A stretch of DNA of 64,000 bases from JBDTDV01 sp039922875 (GCA_039922875.1 JBDTDV010000024.1:48287-112286), one strand, 5' to 3'. Counted from the stretch's first letter, positions 16,147 to 24,148 are shown. Made by a program: numbers and translations. The notes: generated by a model not told the origin, from the sequence alone.

Positions 16147-17454
16147 TCAGGCTGGTACCGGAACCGGCAGCTCAGCGGCGACCGTGCGCGCAACCCTGGC
16201 GCCACTCTCGATGGCACCGTCGATGAATCCGGCCCAGATATTCGCGATGTCGCCGCTGGCGAAGTGCAGGACGCCCTGCTGCGCCTGTTGGTCCAGCAGA
16301 TACTTGGTCAACTGACCCGGCTGCTGGACGAGCCAGGTTTCGGCGGAATACTCGTCAGCCATCCAATTGTGCCCGGTGACCTCGAGGACCTCGAGATCGT
16401 CACGCCACACCCTTAGTGCAGCGGCGACGGCTCCGGCGTCAGTGACATCGATCTTCGTGGCATCCGCCCCGAACGCCACCAGGACTGCATCATCCTCGCC
16501 GAGGTACTCGGTGCGCACCACGGCAAGCGGATGCCGCTGCGACGAATACGCAAAGAACGGCTTGATCGGCCCGCGGACCCGAATCCAGACCTTGACTCCG
16601 CGGGAGGCCGTCTTTTCGACACTGGGGGCGAGTTTGCCCGGCGATAGCGCTGGAACGATGTCCAGGCCCGAGATCAGGTTCTGTGGAACGGTGATCACGA
16701 CTCGCCTGGCTCGGATCAGCCGGCCGTCGCCGTAGCCGATCTCGGCCCCTGCGCCGTCGTGCCGGATGGACCGGACCGAGGCTCCGGTCCGGATCTCGGC
16801 TGTGCTGTCGGCGACGATTGCGTCAACCAGAGCCTTCGTTCCGTCGGTCAGCCGATAAATCGCCGACGCCTCGTGCATGACCCGCCAGGAACCAGCGGTG
16901 GCCGCCGCCCAGCGCAACGCGTTCGTGTAGGCACAGTATTTCAGCGGGGCGTTGAAATGACCGACCCAGGCAGCCTCGTTCGCGTTGCGCTCCTCAACCG
17001 AGAGGTCAAGACGATCGAGCATTTCCTGAAGGCTGTACCCGTCCACGTCGGCAAGCCCTGGCACCGACACCGGAGTGTCGGGGCGTGGGATCCTCTGCAT
17101 CGCCTCGGAGACGATCCGGGTCATCCCGTTATCGATGACGGCCATGAAGTCGTCCAGATTGCCGTGCCGCACCTGATCGCCGGCGAGCCAGAAGGTCTCC
17201 TCCGAACGCGGTCCCCGCGTGATGCCCAACCCGTAGCGATTGATCTCGCTCCAGGAGTGCGCCTGAACCCAGTGCAGCCAGGTGCCGCCCATTTCCAGAT
17301 CCCGACCGAGCCGGCGATCTGTCCAGACCCTACCGCCGAGGCGGTCGCGAGCCTCCAGGATGACCACCGACAATCCGGTCGAACTGAGGTCCCGGCCAGC
17401 GATCAGCCCGGCTATTCCACCGCCAACGATGACGACATCCGCTTCTTCTACCAT
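16147..17454 (-). CDS. Flavin-dependent amine oxidase
   Basis: The 435-residue protein has a classical Rossmann dinucleotide motif (VVIVGGGIAGLIAGRDL) near residue 7, then LEARDRLGGRVWT and GGTWLHW, all typical of monoamine oxidase/polyamine oxidase-like flavoenzymes. The C-terminal FAD motif reads FASGDIANIWAGFIDGAIESG. The Cys used for covalent flavin in MAO is not seen, so FAD is probably non-covalent. No signal peptide. ATG 17454 lies 19 bp after the monooxygenase stop; the longer frame from 17550 overlaps that gene and was rejected. The likely role is oxidation of an amine produced or shared by the neighbouring monooxygenase. Confidence 0.85.
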   Translation of the reverse strand: MVEEADVVIVGGGIAGLIAGRDLSSTGLSVVILEARDRLGGRVWTDRRLGRDLEMGGTWLHWVQAHSWSEINRYGLGITRGPRSEETFWLAGDQVRHGNLDDFMAVIDNGMTRIVSEAMQRIPRPDTPVSVPGLADVDGYSLQEMLDRLDLSVEERNANEAAWVGHFNAPLKYCAYTNALRWAAATAGSWRVMHEASAIYRLTDGTKALVDAIVADSTAEIRTGASVRSIRHDGAGAEIGYGDGRLIRARRVVITVPQNLISGLDIVPALSPGKLAPSVEKTASRGVKVWIRVRGPIKPFFAYSSQRHPLAVVRTEYLGEDDAVLVAFGADATKIDVTDAGAVAAALRVWRDDLEVLEVTGHNWMADEYSAETWLVQQPGQLTKYLLDQQAQQGVLHFASGDIANIWAGFIDGAIESGARVARTVAAELPVPVPA

Positions 17455-17473
17455 CAGTTCGCTCGTCGTCGGG

Positions 17474-18871
17474 TCAGATGGCGGCTGGGGCAACAGCACG
17501 GGAACGGTACGCGGATGCAGGATGATCCTGCAGGGTGTGCGCGTGGCCACGACCGTAGAGCCGCTCTCGAAGCGTCAGGGCCGGCCCGGACTCCCGGGTG
17601 TCGGCGATCAGGCCTTGCCGGCGCAATTCCGGCAGTGCCAATTCGATGAACTGCTCCCAGTCACCCGGCTTGGTGGCGTAAGAGAGATTGATGCCGTCCA
17701 CCCCGGCCGCCCGCCAGCGCTGCAACTCGGCGGCAACTGTGGTCGGTGAGCCGACGATTGTGGAGCCGGTACCGCCGATCCCGAGGAACTCGGCGACCTT
17801 CCGCGGCGTCCAATCCTGATCCGGATCAGTCTTGGAGAACATGTCAACGATCGATTGGATGCCCTTGGTCTGGACATTCTTCAATGGGGTGTCCAGGTCG
17901 TACGGGGACATGTCGATCCCGGTCCAGCCACTGAACCGGGCCAATGCGCCCTCAATGCTGACTTCCCGGGCGTAACGCTCATGTTTGGCCGCGGCACGCT
18001 CGTCCGTGGTGTCCACGATCACCGTGAGCAAGACGACGATCTTGACGCTTTCCGGGTCGCGGCCGGCGTCTGCCGTGGCCTGGCGAATCTTCGTAACGCT
18101 GCGCGCGGCTGCTTCGACAGACGTCGTGTTGATGAACACCGACTCCGCATGTTTGCCCGCAAACGCCATCCCGCGCGAGGAGGAGCCGGCCTGGAACAGC
18201 AGCGGGGTCCGTTGCGGAGAGGGCTGAGTCAGGTTGAAACCCTGCACCGAGAAGTACTTGCCGACGTGTTCGATCGGGTGGATGCGGGACGGATCGGCGT
18301 AACGGCCGCCTACGCGATCCATGATCACGGCATCCTGGTCCCACGAGCTCTCCCAGAGCTTGTAGCAGACTTCCATATACTCTTCGGCCATGTCGTACCG
18401 CTGGTCGTGCGGGATCTGCTCGGTCATGCCCAGATTGCGGGCGGCAGACTCGGAGTATGAGGTGACGACGTTCCAGCCGATTCGGCCGTCGGTCAAGTGG
18501 TCTAAAGTACTGAATTTCCGCGCCAGGAGGTAGGGCTGCTCGTAGGTCAAGGAGCAGGTCACCCCGAAGGTCAGGTGCTCGGTCGCCGCAGCCATGGCGC
18601 TGATCACCATGGTCGGATCGAGGTTCGGCATCTGTGCCGCGTCTTTGATGGCCGCGTCGGCCGAGCCCTGGTAGACGTCGTGGTATCCGACGTTGTCGGC
18701 GAAGAAGATGCCATCAAACCGCGCCTCCTCGAGTTCCTTGGCCACACGGGTCCAGTACTTGAGGTCGGTGTGTCGATAGCCTTGATCACCGTCGATCCGC
18801 CACGAGCCCGCGGTGAGGTGGGAGGGGGTCTGCATGTCGAATGCGAACAGGCTGAGAGGTTGATCGCTCAT
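17474..18871 (-). CDS. Luciferase-like FMNH2-dependent monooxygenase, NtaA/SnaA family
   Basis: The 465-residue TIM-barrel flavin monooxygenase is of the NtaA/SnaA/SoxA type (nitrilotriacetate, EDTA or dibenzothiophene oxidation class), which needs a separate reductase. Visible family features are the YRHTDLKYWTRVAKELEEA helix, FFADNVGYHDVYQG, 'TFGVTCSLTYEQPYLLARK' and DGRIGWNVVTSYSESAARN. The substrate is not determined by these motifs. ATG 18871 has AAGGAAG eight bases upstream; the frame from 18928 starts inside the leader. It is first in the operon and has its own promoter and operator. Confidence 0.9.
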   Translation of the reverse strand: MSDQPLSLFAFDMQTPSHLTAGSWRIDGDQGYRHTDLKYWTRVAKELEEARFDGIFFADNVGYHDVYQGSADAAIKDAAQMPNLDPTMVISAMAAATEHLTFGVTCSLTYEQPYLLARKFSTLDHLTDGRIGWNVVTSYSESAARNLGMTEQIPHDQRYDMAEEYMEVCYKLWESSWDQDAVIMDRVGGRYADPSRIHPIEHVGKYFSVQGFNLTQPSPQRTPLLFQAGSSSRGMAFAGKHAESVFINTTSVEAAARSVTKIRQATADAGRDPESVKIVVLLTVIVDTTDERAAAKHERYAREVSIEGALARFSGWTGIDMSPYDLDTPLKNVQTKGIQSIVDMFSKTDPDQDWTPRKVAEFLGIGGTGSTIVGSPTTVAAELQRWRAAGVDGINLSYATKPGDWEQFIELALPELRRQGLIADTRESGPALTLRERLYGRGHAHTLQDHPASAYRSRAVAPAAI

Positions 18872-18932
18872 GAAACGGCACTTCCTTGTACGTCGAGTTC
18901 CACCGGTACGCTTATCCGGCGCGTTCATTCTT

Positions 18933-18947
18933 CGAACGCTACGTTCA
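18933..18947. promoter_or_regulatory. Operator copy 2 at monooxygenase promoter
   Basis: CGAACG-CTA-CGTTCA matches the TGAACG-Cnn-CGTTCA consensus with one mismatch. On the minus strand it directly follows the -10 hexamer TAATCT (18947-18952), so a bound protein would cover the transcription start. A half-site GCGTTCA lies further downstream near 18922. Confidence 0.65.
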
Positions 18948-18976
18948 GATTAGCTTTGCGAATGCCATGCTGTCAA
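18947..18976 (-). promoter_or_regulatory. Promoter of the monooxygenase-amine oxidase-reductase operon
   Basis: TTGACA (18971-18976, minus strand) and TAATCT (18947-18952) are separated by 18 bp. The -35 is a perfect match to the primary sigma consensus. The start point should fall inside operator copy 2, about 70 bp before the ATG at 18871. Confidence 0.65.
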
Positions 18977-19007
18977 CAGATCGCGGATGTCGATAATCGT
19001 CGAGTCC

Positions 19008-19036
19008 TTGACAGCGAGTTGCCAGCCCTCTAAATT
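19008..19036 (+). promoter_or_regulatory. Promoter of the second flavin reductase/SnoaL operon
   Basis: TTGACA (19008-19013) and TAAATT (19031-19036) are separated by exactly 17 bp. Operator copy 3 begins inside the -10 hexamer and runs through the expected start point. The two divergent promoters are back to back with about 30 bp between their -35 boxes. Confidence 0.7.
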
Positions 19037-19053
19037 GAACGCAACGTTCAATT
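19033..19053. promoter_or_regulatory. Operator copy 3 at flavin reductase B promoter
   Basis: Perfect 9-bp arms AATTGAACG and CGTTCAATT flank CAA. The core TGAACG-CAA-CGTTCA matches copies 1 and 2. It overlaps the -10 box, the position expected for a repressor. Confidence 0.75.
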
Positions 19054-19091
19054 CATGAACACCTACTACAGCGGATTCGGCGAACCAGACC

Positions 19092-19637
19092 ATGGAAAGC
19101 ACCACAGCTCCAACCCTCACCACGGAGATCACTCCGGCCTCCTACCGTCGGGTGCTGGGCAAGCTGCCCACGGGGGTGGTGGCCATCACCGGGGTCAACG
19201 ACGAGGACGAAAAGCTTGGCCTGGTTGTCGGTACCTTCCAATCCTTGTCATTGGAACCGCCGCTGGTGATGTTCTGTGTCGACAAATCGTCTTCTACGTG
19301 GCCGAAACTACGCAGGCTGCAGAACTTCACCGCCAATATCCTCTCCGACCAGCAGGTCGACATTTGCCGAACGCTCTCTCGCAAGGGTCCGCGGAAATTC
19401 GAGAATCTAGCCTGCACCACCGGGCCCCTCGGCACCCCTCACCTGGACGGTGCCAGCGCGTACATCGACTGCAAAGTCACGGCAGAAGTCGCTGTCGGCG
19501 ACCATTACATGGTGGTCGGAGCCGTGACGGACATGCAGGAGGGAACCGGTGACGCTCTGATCTTCCGCGGCGGCACGTTCGGTCAGTATCAGCCCATAAT
19601 CATCCCCGAACGCGAAGAAACCCGGAGCGCATCATGA
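19092..19637 (+). CDS. Flavin reductase family protein (copy B)
   Basis: The 181-residue NtaB/HpaC-fold flavin reductase has 'RRVLGKLPTGVVAITG', 'GTFQSLSLEPPLVMFCVDKSS' (split as usual) and 'DHYMVVGAVTDM'. It is a paralogue of the gene at 15593 with the same central GTFQSLSLEP core, so the cluster carries two reductases. It is transcribed away from the monooxygenase operon from its own operator-controlled promoter. Its last four bases overlap the next gene (ATGA). The ribosome binding site is weak. Confidence 0.88.
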   Translation: MESTTAPTLTTEITPASYRRVLGKLPTGVVAITGVNDEDEKLGLVVGTFQSLSLEPPLVMFCVDKSSSTWPKLRRLQNFTANILSDQQVDICRTLSRKGPRKFENLACTTGPLGTPHLDGASAYIDCKVTAEVAVGDHYMVVGAVTDMQEGTGDALIFRGGTFGQYQPIIIPEREETRSAS

Positions 19638-20050
19638 GCAGCAAGCGACAGATGATCCTGACCGCCTGGAACCGCGCCTGGGGCGATGGGGAACCGGCCG
19701 CCTTCGGGCAGCTACTCGCCCCGGGTTACGTCAGGCACTCCAAGTCAGGCAGTGAGGACTACGCCAGCCTCAAAAAGTCCATTTTGACCATGCACGAGGC
19801 CTTCCCGGACTTCACCACCGACATCCTGAGCATCGTCGAAGACGTGGAAACGGCCGCGATCCACTGGCAGAGCCGCGGCACCCATCAAGGCTCGTTCATG
19901 GACGTCCCAGCCACGGGACGGAGCGTTACCGTCACCGGGGCGTCCTTCCTCCGATTTCAGGACGACAGGATTGCCGAGGAATGGGTCGTGTGGGACCCCA
20001 GAGAATTGCTCTCAGCGTTGGGCATCTGGCAGCTCGGGCCAGGCGCTTAG
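19634..20050 (+). CDS. SnoaL-like/ester cyclase family protein
   Basis: The 138-residue protein of the NTF2/SnoaL-like fold shows 'AWNRAWGDGEPAAFGQLLAPGY', then 'HEAFPDFTTDILSIVEDVETAAIHWQSRGTH' (broken by strand turns) and 'ATGRSVTVTGASFLRF'. Such proteins act as small cyclases, hydrolases or isomerases on polar intermediates. It is translationally coupled to flavin reductase B. In this setting it may process the product of the monooxygenase step; no substrate can be named. Confidence 0.82.
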   Translation: MSSKRQMILTAWNRAWGDGEPAAFGQLLAPGYVRHSKSGSEDYASLKKSILTMHEAFPDFTTDILSIVEDVETAAIHWQSRGTHQGSFMDVPATGRSVTVTGASFLRFQDDRIAEEWVVWDPRELLSALGIWQLGPGA

Positions 20051-20052
20051 AC

Positions 20053-20496
20053 TCAGGATGCCTCGGCGCCGCCTGGCGGGTTGCGGCGTAGCCAGAGCAG
20101 GCCGAGAATCGGCAGCGCCAGCGGAATGAACAGGTAGCCCATGCCGTAGACCGACCACACCGTGGCCTGCCTGCCAAACGGGTCGACGCTGGACAAACCG
20201 AGCAGCGCCGGCGCGAAGACGCTTAGCGTGCCGACCACAAGCACACCGCACAGTTCGAATCCGATGGTCAGCCAGGCGACCCGGTACCAGGCCGACCCGC
20301 GAGCACTCAGCGCGATCGTCGCCACGATATAGACCGCCGCGGCCAGCGCAGACAGGCTGAACGCGACGGGAGCCTCCGCAAACCGATCGATGATCTGGAA
20401 GACGCTACGCCCGACGGCGGCCAGCGCCAGCACCCCATAGACGAAGATGAGCACACGGCCGATGCCGGAAATCCGAGGCTTGCGGGACGGAGGCAT
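20053..20496 (-). CDS. Four-helix membrane protein, unknown function
   Basis: The 147-residue protein has a short basic N-terminus and four transmembrane segments at about residues 14-30, 45-65, 74-94 and 116-137. No known domain was recognised. It lies one base downstream of another small membrane protein and, through it, is coupled to truB, so all three probably share a transcript. It converges with the SnoaL-like gene with a two-base gap. Confidence 0.65.
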   Translation of the reverse strand: MPPSRKPRISGIGRVLIFVYGVLALAAVGRSVFQIIDRFAEAPVAFSLSALAAAVYIVATIALSARGSAWYRVAWLTIGFELCGVLVVGTLSVFAPALLGLSSVDPFGRQATVWSVYGMGYLFIPLALPILGLLWLRRNPPGGAEAS

Positions 20497-20497
20497 C

Positions 20498-20866
20498 TCA
20501 GGCGCCCTGCGCGAACCAGATCACGTTCATCCGGTACACCATGACCGCTACCGACAGGCACACTACCCCCAGGATCACCGTGCTCCACTTGGTGCGTTCG
20601 ATCAGAGCCCAGAACCCGCCGGCAATCGGCAGCAGCACAACTGAGATCTGATAGATGTAGAACTCCAGGATGCTGCCGGTCGGCTGGTTGCCGACGGCGG
20701 GCGCAACGATGGCAACGACGAGCTGGGTGATCAGCAGCACCTCGATGAGCGCGGTGGCACCCATCGTGAGATCATTCGGGCTCTTGCCGGCCAGCCCGAG
20801 AACCAGGCACAGCACGCCGGCAGCCACGGCGACGACCACCTGTACTGTGGTGAACCACTGGATCAT
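20498..20866 (-). CDS. Small membrane protein coupled to truB
   Basis: The 122-residue protein has four predicted helices (about residues 5-25, 33-55, 66-86 and 96-115). No catalytic motif is visible. ATG 20866 overlaps the truB stop by four bases (ATGA); a longer frame to 21265 lies inside truB and was rejected. Its function is unknown. Confidence 0.65.
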   Translation of the reverse strand: MIQWFTTVQVVVAVAAGVLCLVLGLAGKSPNDLTMGATALIEVLLITQLVVAIVAPAVGNQPTGSILEFYIYQISVVLLPIAGGFWALIERTKWSTVILGVVCLSVAVMVYRMNVIWFAQGA

Positions 20867-21840
20867 CGCGCGCTCGGTTCCGGCGGAAAGTTCACCAGGA
20901 CTCTGGCCTTGCGAGCCACGGTATCCGACTGGAATTCGACGATCCCCACCAGTGTGCCATCTGGCGCGATCGCGGCAACCGGCCGGCCATGGGAATCCGG
21001 CACATCTGCCGCAACCTCGATCCGCTTGCCATGGCCGAGATCGACCGCTTGCTGTGCGGTCAGGGCGAAGACCTCGCACAGCGCGGAGGCCGCGGCGGCG
21101 GGACTGAGCAACCGCTCGGCCACGACCATCGACTCCAGTGCAGCGGCCTTTGCCACCGTGAACGGTCCGACCCTGGTTCGGCGCAGCGCGGTCAGGTGCC
21201 CGCCGACGCCGAGCGCATCGCCAAGATCTCTGGCCAAGGCTCTGACATAGGTTCCGCTGGAGCACTCCACCCGCACCGTGAGATCACGCCAGATCACCCC
21301 GGCATCCGCGCCGACGGTGGAATCGGGCTGAACCAGGCAGGAGCCGAGCAGTTCGAACGCCGACACCGTCACGGCGCGAGCGGCCAAGTGCACGTCCTCA
21401 CCGGCCCGGATTCTCGCGTAGGCCCGCTTGCCGTCGACCTTGATCGCGCTGACGGCGCTGGGAATCTGTTGGATCTCCCCGGTCAACCTGGCAATCGCGG
21501 TCTCGATGTCGCTGGGTGCGACCGCCAGCACCCTCTCGGCCGGTGCGGTGCGCAGCCGCTCCCCCTCGGCATCGTCCGTCGACGTCGAGGCGCCCAGGCG
21601 CACGGTTGCGGTGTATTCCTTGTCGACACCGACAACATACGTCAGCAACCGGGTACAACTACCGATACCGGCAACCAGCAACCCCGTCGCCATCGGATCA
21701 AGGGTGCCGGCATGGCCGACCTTTCGCGTTCCGGCCAGCCGCCGGACTCTGGCCACTACATCGTGGCTGGTCCATCCGGCCGGCTTGTCGACCAGAAGGA
21801 TGCCACTGGGCGACGCCTGCCCGACCGAGTCTCTCGCCAC
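20863..21840 (-). CDS. truB: tRNA pseudouridine(55) synthase
   Basis: TruB makes pseudouridine 55 in the T-loop of tRNAs. The 325-residue protein carries 'GILLVDKPAGWTSHDVVARVR' (split at the KP turn) and the catalytic motif GHAGTLDPMATG with its Asp, plus KEYTATVRLG and 'CSSGTYVRALARDLG'. The start was set at GTG 21840 because TAGCGT lies seven bases upstream; GTG 21849 is an alternative. A much longer frame to 22551 is antisense to the neighbour. It normally follows rbfA, but 4.6 kb of unrelated genes now separate them. Confidence 0.93.
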   Translation of the reverse strand: MARDSVGQASPSGILLVDKPAGWTSHDVVARVRRLAGTRKVGHAGTLDPMATGLLVAGIGSCTRLLTYVVGVDKEYTATVRLGASTSTDDAEGERLRTAPAERVLAVAPSDIETAIARLTGEIQQIPSAVSAIKVDGKRAYARIRAGEDVHLAARAVTVSAFELLGSCLVQPDSTVGADAGVIWRDLTVRVECSSGTYVRALARDLGDALGVGGHLTALRRTRVGPFTVAKAAALESMVVAERLLSPAAAASALCEVFALTAQQAVDLGHGKRIEVAADVPDSHGRPVAAIAPDGTLVGIVEFQSDTVARKARVLVNFPPEPSAR

Positions 21841-21847
21841 AGCTGAC

Positions 21848-21853
21848 ACGCTA
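21848..21853 (-). promoter_or_regulatory. -10 box of truB (leaderless)
   Basis: TAGCGT on the minus strand, seven bases before GTG 21840. It is 19 bp from the divergent -10 of the PanE-like gene. Confidence 0.45.
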
Positions 21854-21872
21854 CCAGCGAAGCGGCATCCTC

Positions 21873-21878
21873 TAAGCT
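21873..21878 (+). promoter_or_regulatory. -10 box of the PanE-like gene (leaderless)
   Basis: TAAGCT lies seven bases before the ATG at 21886. The gap has no ribosome binding site. Confidence 0.5.
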
Positions 21879-21885
21879 GGAAACC

Positions 21886-22884
21886 ATGCGGATCGCGGTC
21901 GTCGGTGCAGGTGCCATCGGCGGAACCATCGCCGCAGTGCTGGACCGCGCCGGCCACGATGTCGCGGTGACCGCCCGCGGGGCCCACCTCACCGCGATCC
22001 AGAACCACGGACTGAAGTTCTCCGGGGCCTGGGGAGAGCATGTGGCGCAGGTCACGGCGTCGGAAACGCTCGCCAGCACCCCGGAGCTCGCCTTCGTCTG
22101 CACCAAGGCGCAGGACGCCAGAGCCGCGTTGACCGCGAATCTCGACCGGCTGACCGCAGTCCCGGTCGCGATCGTACAGAACGGACTTGCCGGGCTGAGG
22201 CAGGCCGAGGAAATCCTGCCGCAGTCGGCATGCATCGGCGGCCTGGCGCTGTATGCGGCGAACTTCCAGGCACCGGGCCAGATCACCGTGACTTCCCCAG
22301 GGGAGACATATTTCGGTGCCGGCACCGGTCATCCGCCGGCCACCGCGCGGATGGTGGCTGATCTGCTCGGCGAGGCGATTCCGGCCAGCGCGGTGCCGAA
22401 CTTCACCGGATGCCAGTGGACCAAGCTGATCGTCAACCAGATCAACGCGATGCCGGCCATTACCGGGATGAGCGTGCAGGACACCATCGCGGATCCGCGG
22501 TTGCGGCATCTGATCACGGCAGGAATGCGGGAGGCGGTGCGCACGGGGCACCGCGTGGGGATCCGCTACGGCCGCATCCAGGGACTCAGCGACCTGGGAC
22601 TGCGCATGTTCGCCGCCGCGCCGGTCTGGTTGGGTCAGCAGTTGCCGCTGCTGATGCGGCGGAAAATGGGCAGCACGCCCAACCTGGGCTCCACGCTGCA
22701 GAGCATTCGACGCGGTCAGCAGTCGGAAATCGATTATCTAAACGGGGCGGTGGTCACTGCGGCGGCGGAGGTCGGGATCCCGGTGCCGATCAACGCGGCA
22801 ATGGTCGCGCTGGTGCATGAGGTGGAGGAGGCTGGCGCGTTTCTCAGCGCGGAGCAGGTCCTGGAGCGGGTTGCCTCCGCCTGA
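21886..22884 (+). CDS. 2-dehydropantoate 2-reductase family protein (PanE/ApbA-like)
   Basis: The 332-residue NADP-dependent reductase has an N-terminal Rossmann motif (AVVGAGAIGGTIAAVLDRAG), the 'TKAQDARAAL' strand and 'VAIVQNGLAG'. The C-terminal helical domain has 'TKLIVNQINAMPAI', where the conserved Lys and Asn lie. True PanE reduces ketopantoate for CoA synthesis, but many paralogues act on other 2-keto acids. There are no other pantothenate genes nearby, so the role is uncertain. Confidence 0.82.
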   Translation: MRIAVVGAGAIGGTIAAVLDRAGHDVAVTARGAHLTAIQNHGLKFSGAWGEHVAQVTASETLASTPELAFVCTKAQDARAALTANLDRLTAVPVAIVQNGLAGLRQAEEILPQSACIGGLALYAANFQAPGQITVTSPGETYFGAGTGHPPATARMVADLLGEAIPASAVPNFTGCQWTKLIVNQINAMPAITGMSVQDTIADPRLRHLITAGMREAVRTGHRVGIRYGRIQGLSDLGLRMFAAAPVWLGQQLPLLMRRKMGSTPNLGSTLQSIRRGQQSEIDYLNGAVVTAAAEVGIPVPINAAMVALVHEVEEAGAFLSAEQVLERVASA

Positions 22885-22896
22885 TCCGTCCTGCGG

Positions 22897-23571
22897 TCAG
22901 CAGCTGTCGGCGAACTCCCGCGTTGGCCGCTCGGGGTCCGTGTTGTCGACGATCGCCGAGGCGGCGCCCCGGGGAAAGGCTTCGGCAAGGTATAGATCCT
23001 GGCCCAGCCGGTAACGCGCGTTCGATTCGGCATTCGGGTCGGGATCGACCGCACGCTGCTCGGCAAGTCTCACGTAGGCCACGCCCCATGGCACTTCGAG
23101 GTAGACCGAGTAGTTCCAGGCGCCGCGCAATTCCGGTCGATTCAGAAACACCCCGTCGATGATCAGCACCGCATTTGCGCCGGCCGTCTGCCACCTGGCC
23201 TCCACCGCGGCATCCGTCGCAACGCTGAACGCGGCGGTCTGGAAGCCGGTACTGCCTGCCATCCGAAACGGGTCGATCAACACCCGGCGCAGCGTGCGGT
23301 AATCATACGAGTCGCGGTAGTAGCCGGCCGGCAGATCTGCACCCTCGAGGTGGCGATCGAATCTGGACCGATGGAAGTCCTCGATCGATGCGCGGAAGGT
23401 CTCCCGGCCGCTCTCCCGAAAAACCTCGGCCATGGCATCGGCGAAGACCTCCGTGCCTGAGCCGGCGATCCCGTCCACGGCGACGATCACTCGACCGGTG
23501 GCATAGTTGTGCGTGATCTCGGCGACCAGCCCGCGCAGGAATTCGATCTTCTGGGTAGAAATCAGTTCCAT
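22897..23571 (-). CDS. Uridine kinase-like P-loop protein with altered Walker A
   Basis: The 224-residue protein of the uridine kinase / nucleoside kinase-like P-loop fold shows 'VIVAVDGIAGSGTEVFADAM'. Here the Walker A GxxGxGK[ST] reads GIAGSGTE, with the essential Lys replaced by Thr. Other features remain: 'SIEDFHRSRF' (the substrate-loop Asp-Phe), 'YYRDSYDY', 'AVLIIDGVFLNRP' (Walker B-like) and 'RYRLGQDLYL'. It may be a degenerate kinase. A TATGCT box six bases before the ATG suggests leaderless translation. Confidence 0.75.
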   Translation of the reverse strand: MELISTQKIEFLRGLVAEITHNYATGRVIVAVDGIAGSGTEVFADAMAEVFRESGRETFRASIEDFHRSRFDRHLEGADLPAGYYRDSYDYRTLRRVLIDPFRMAGSTGFQTAAFSVATDAAVEARWQTAGANAVLIIDGVFLNRPELRGAWNYSVYLEVPWGVAYVRLAEQRAVDPDPNAESNARYRLGQDLYLAEAFPRGAASAIVDNTDPERPTREFADSC

Positions 23572-23577
23572 ACATCG

Positions 23578-23583
23578 AGCATA
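23578..23583 (-). promoter_or_regulatory. -10 box of the P-loop gene (leaderless)
   Basis: TATGCT on the minus strand, six bases before the ATG at 23571. Confidence 0.45.
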
Positions 23584-23596
23584 GACATGCTCTGCA

Positions 23597-24061
23597 TCAC
23601 CGGTTCGGGGTACCGGTGACTTTCAGGTCGCCGGGCTGCCAGATCTCCTCTTCCCAGTGCTGCTCGACCGTCGCAGACGGGAAAAACGCGATGATCGACA
23701 GGTCCTCGGTTCCGGTACTGCGCAAATCATGCGCGGTGCCCTTCTTGATCACGAAGACATCCCCGGCACGCACCGGCTTGACGCCCTCATCAAGCAGCAG
23801 CTCTCCGGAGCCGCTCAGAATGTACTGGGTCTCCTCCGCGGTGTCGGTGTGCCGTCCGAGCCGTTTGCCTGGCGGCATCGCGAAGTAGATTATGGTCGAG
23901 TTCTCCGAGCCGGACCCGCCGTATGCAAAGAACTGGCCAACCCACTGTGCGTCGGGTGTGGAGCTGGAGACCAGCTCGAACGTCTTCAAGTCCCCAACAT
24001 TCAGCGGATTCGTAACCCCGCTTGTCTCCGCGTCTTTGGGAAGGGTGGTTGCCTCGCTCAT
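23597..24061 (-). CDS. Cupin-domain protein
   Basis: The 154-residue single-domain cupin has motif 1 'GKRLGRHTDTAEETQYILSG' (His and Glu metal ligands) and motif 2 'VFVIKKGTAHDLRS' (His ligand). It probably binds a metal or a small molecule, and no substrate is implied. GAGGAG precedes the ATG. It stands alone between two genes of opposite function. Confidence 0.82.
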   Translation of the reverse strand: MSEATTLPKDAETSGVTNPLNVGDLKTFELVSSSTPDAQWVGQFFAYGGSGSENSTIIYFAMPPGKRLGRHTDTAEETQYILSGSGELLLDEGVKPVRAGDVFVIKKGTAHDLRSTGTEDLSIIAFFPSATVEQHWEEEIWQPGDLKVTGTPNR

Positions 24062-24136
24062 GCGTACTCCTCGATGGTCAGGGTAGATTTTCGCTCAGCC
24101 TAGCCTCACGATGCCTCCGGTCGGAGGCCGCACCCG

Positions 24137-24142
24137 TAGGCT
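24137..24142 (+). promoter_or_regulatory. -10 box of mutY (leaderless)
   Basis: TAGGCT lies six bases before the ATG at 24149. Confidence 0.5.
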
Positions 24143-24148
24143 GTCAGC

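Noticed and set aside
18922..18928. Extra half-site GCGTTCA beside operator copy 2
   Set aside because: It has no matching partner at the correct spacing, so it is not counted as a fourth operator.
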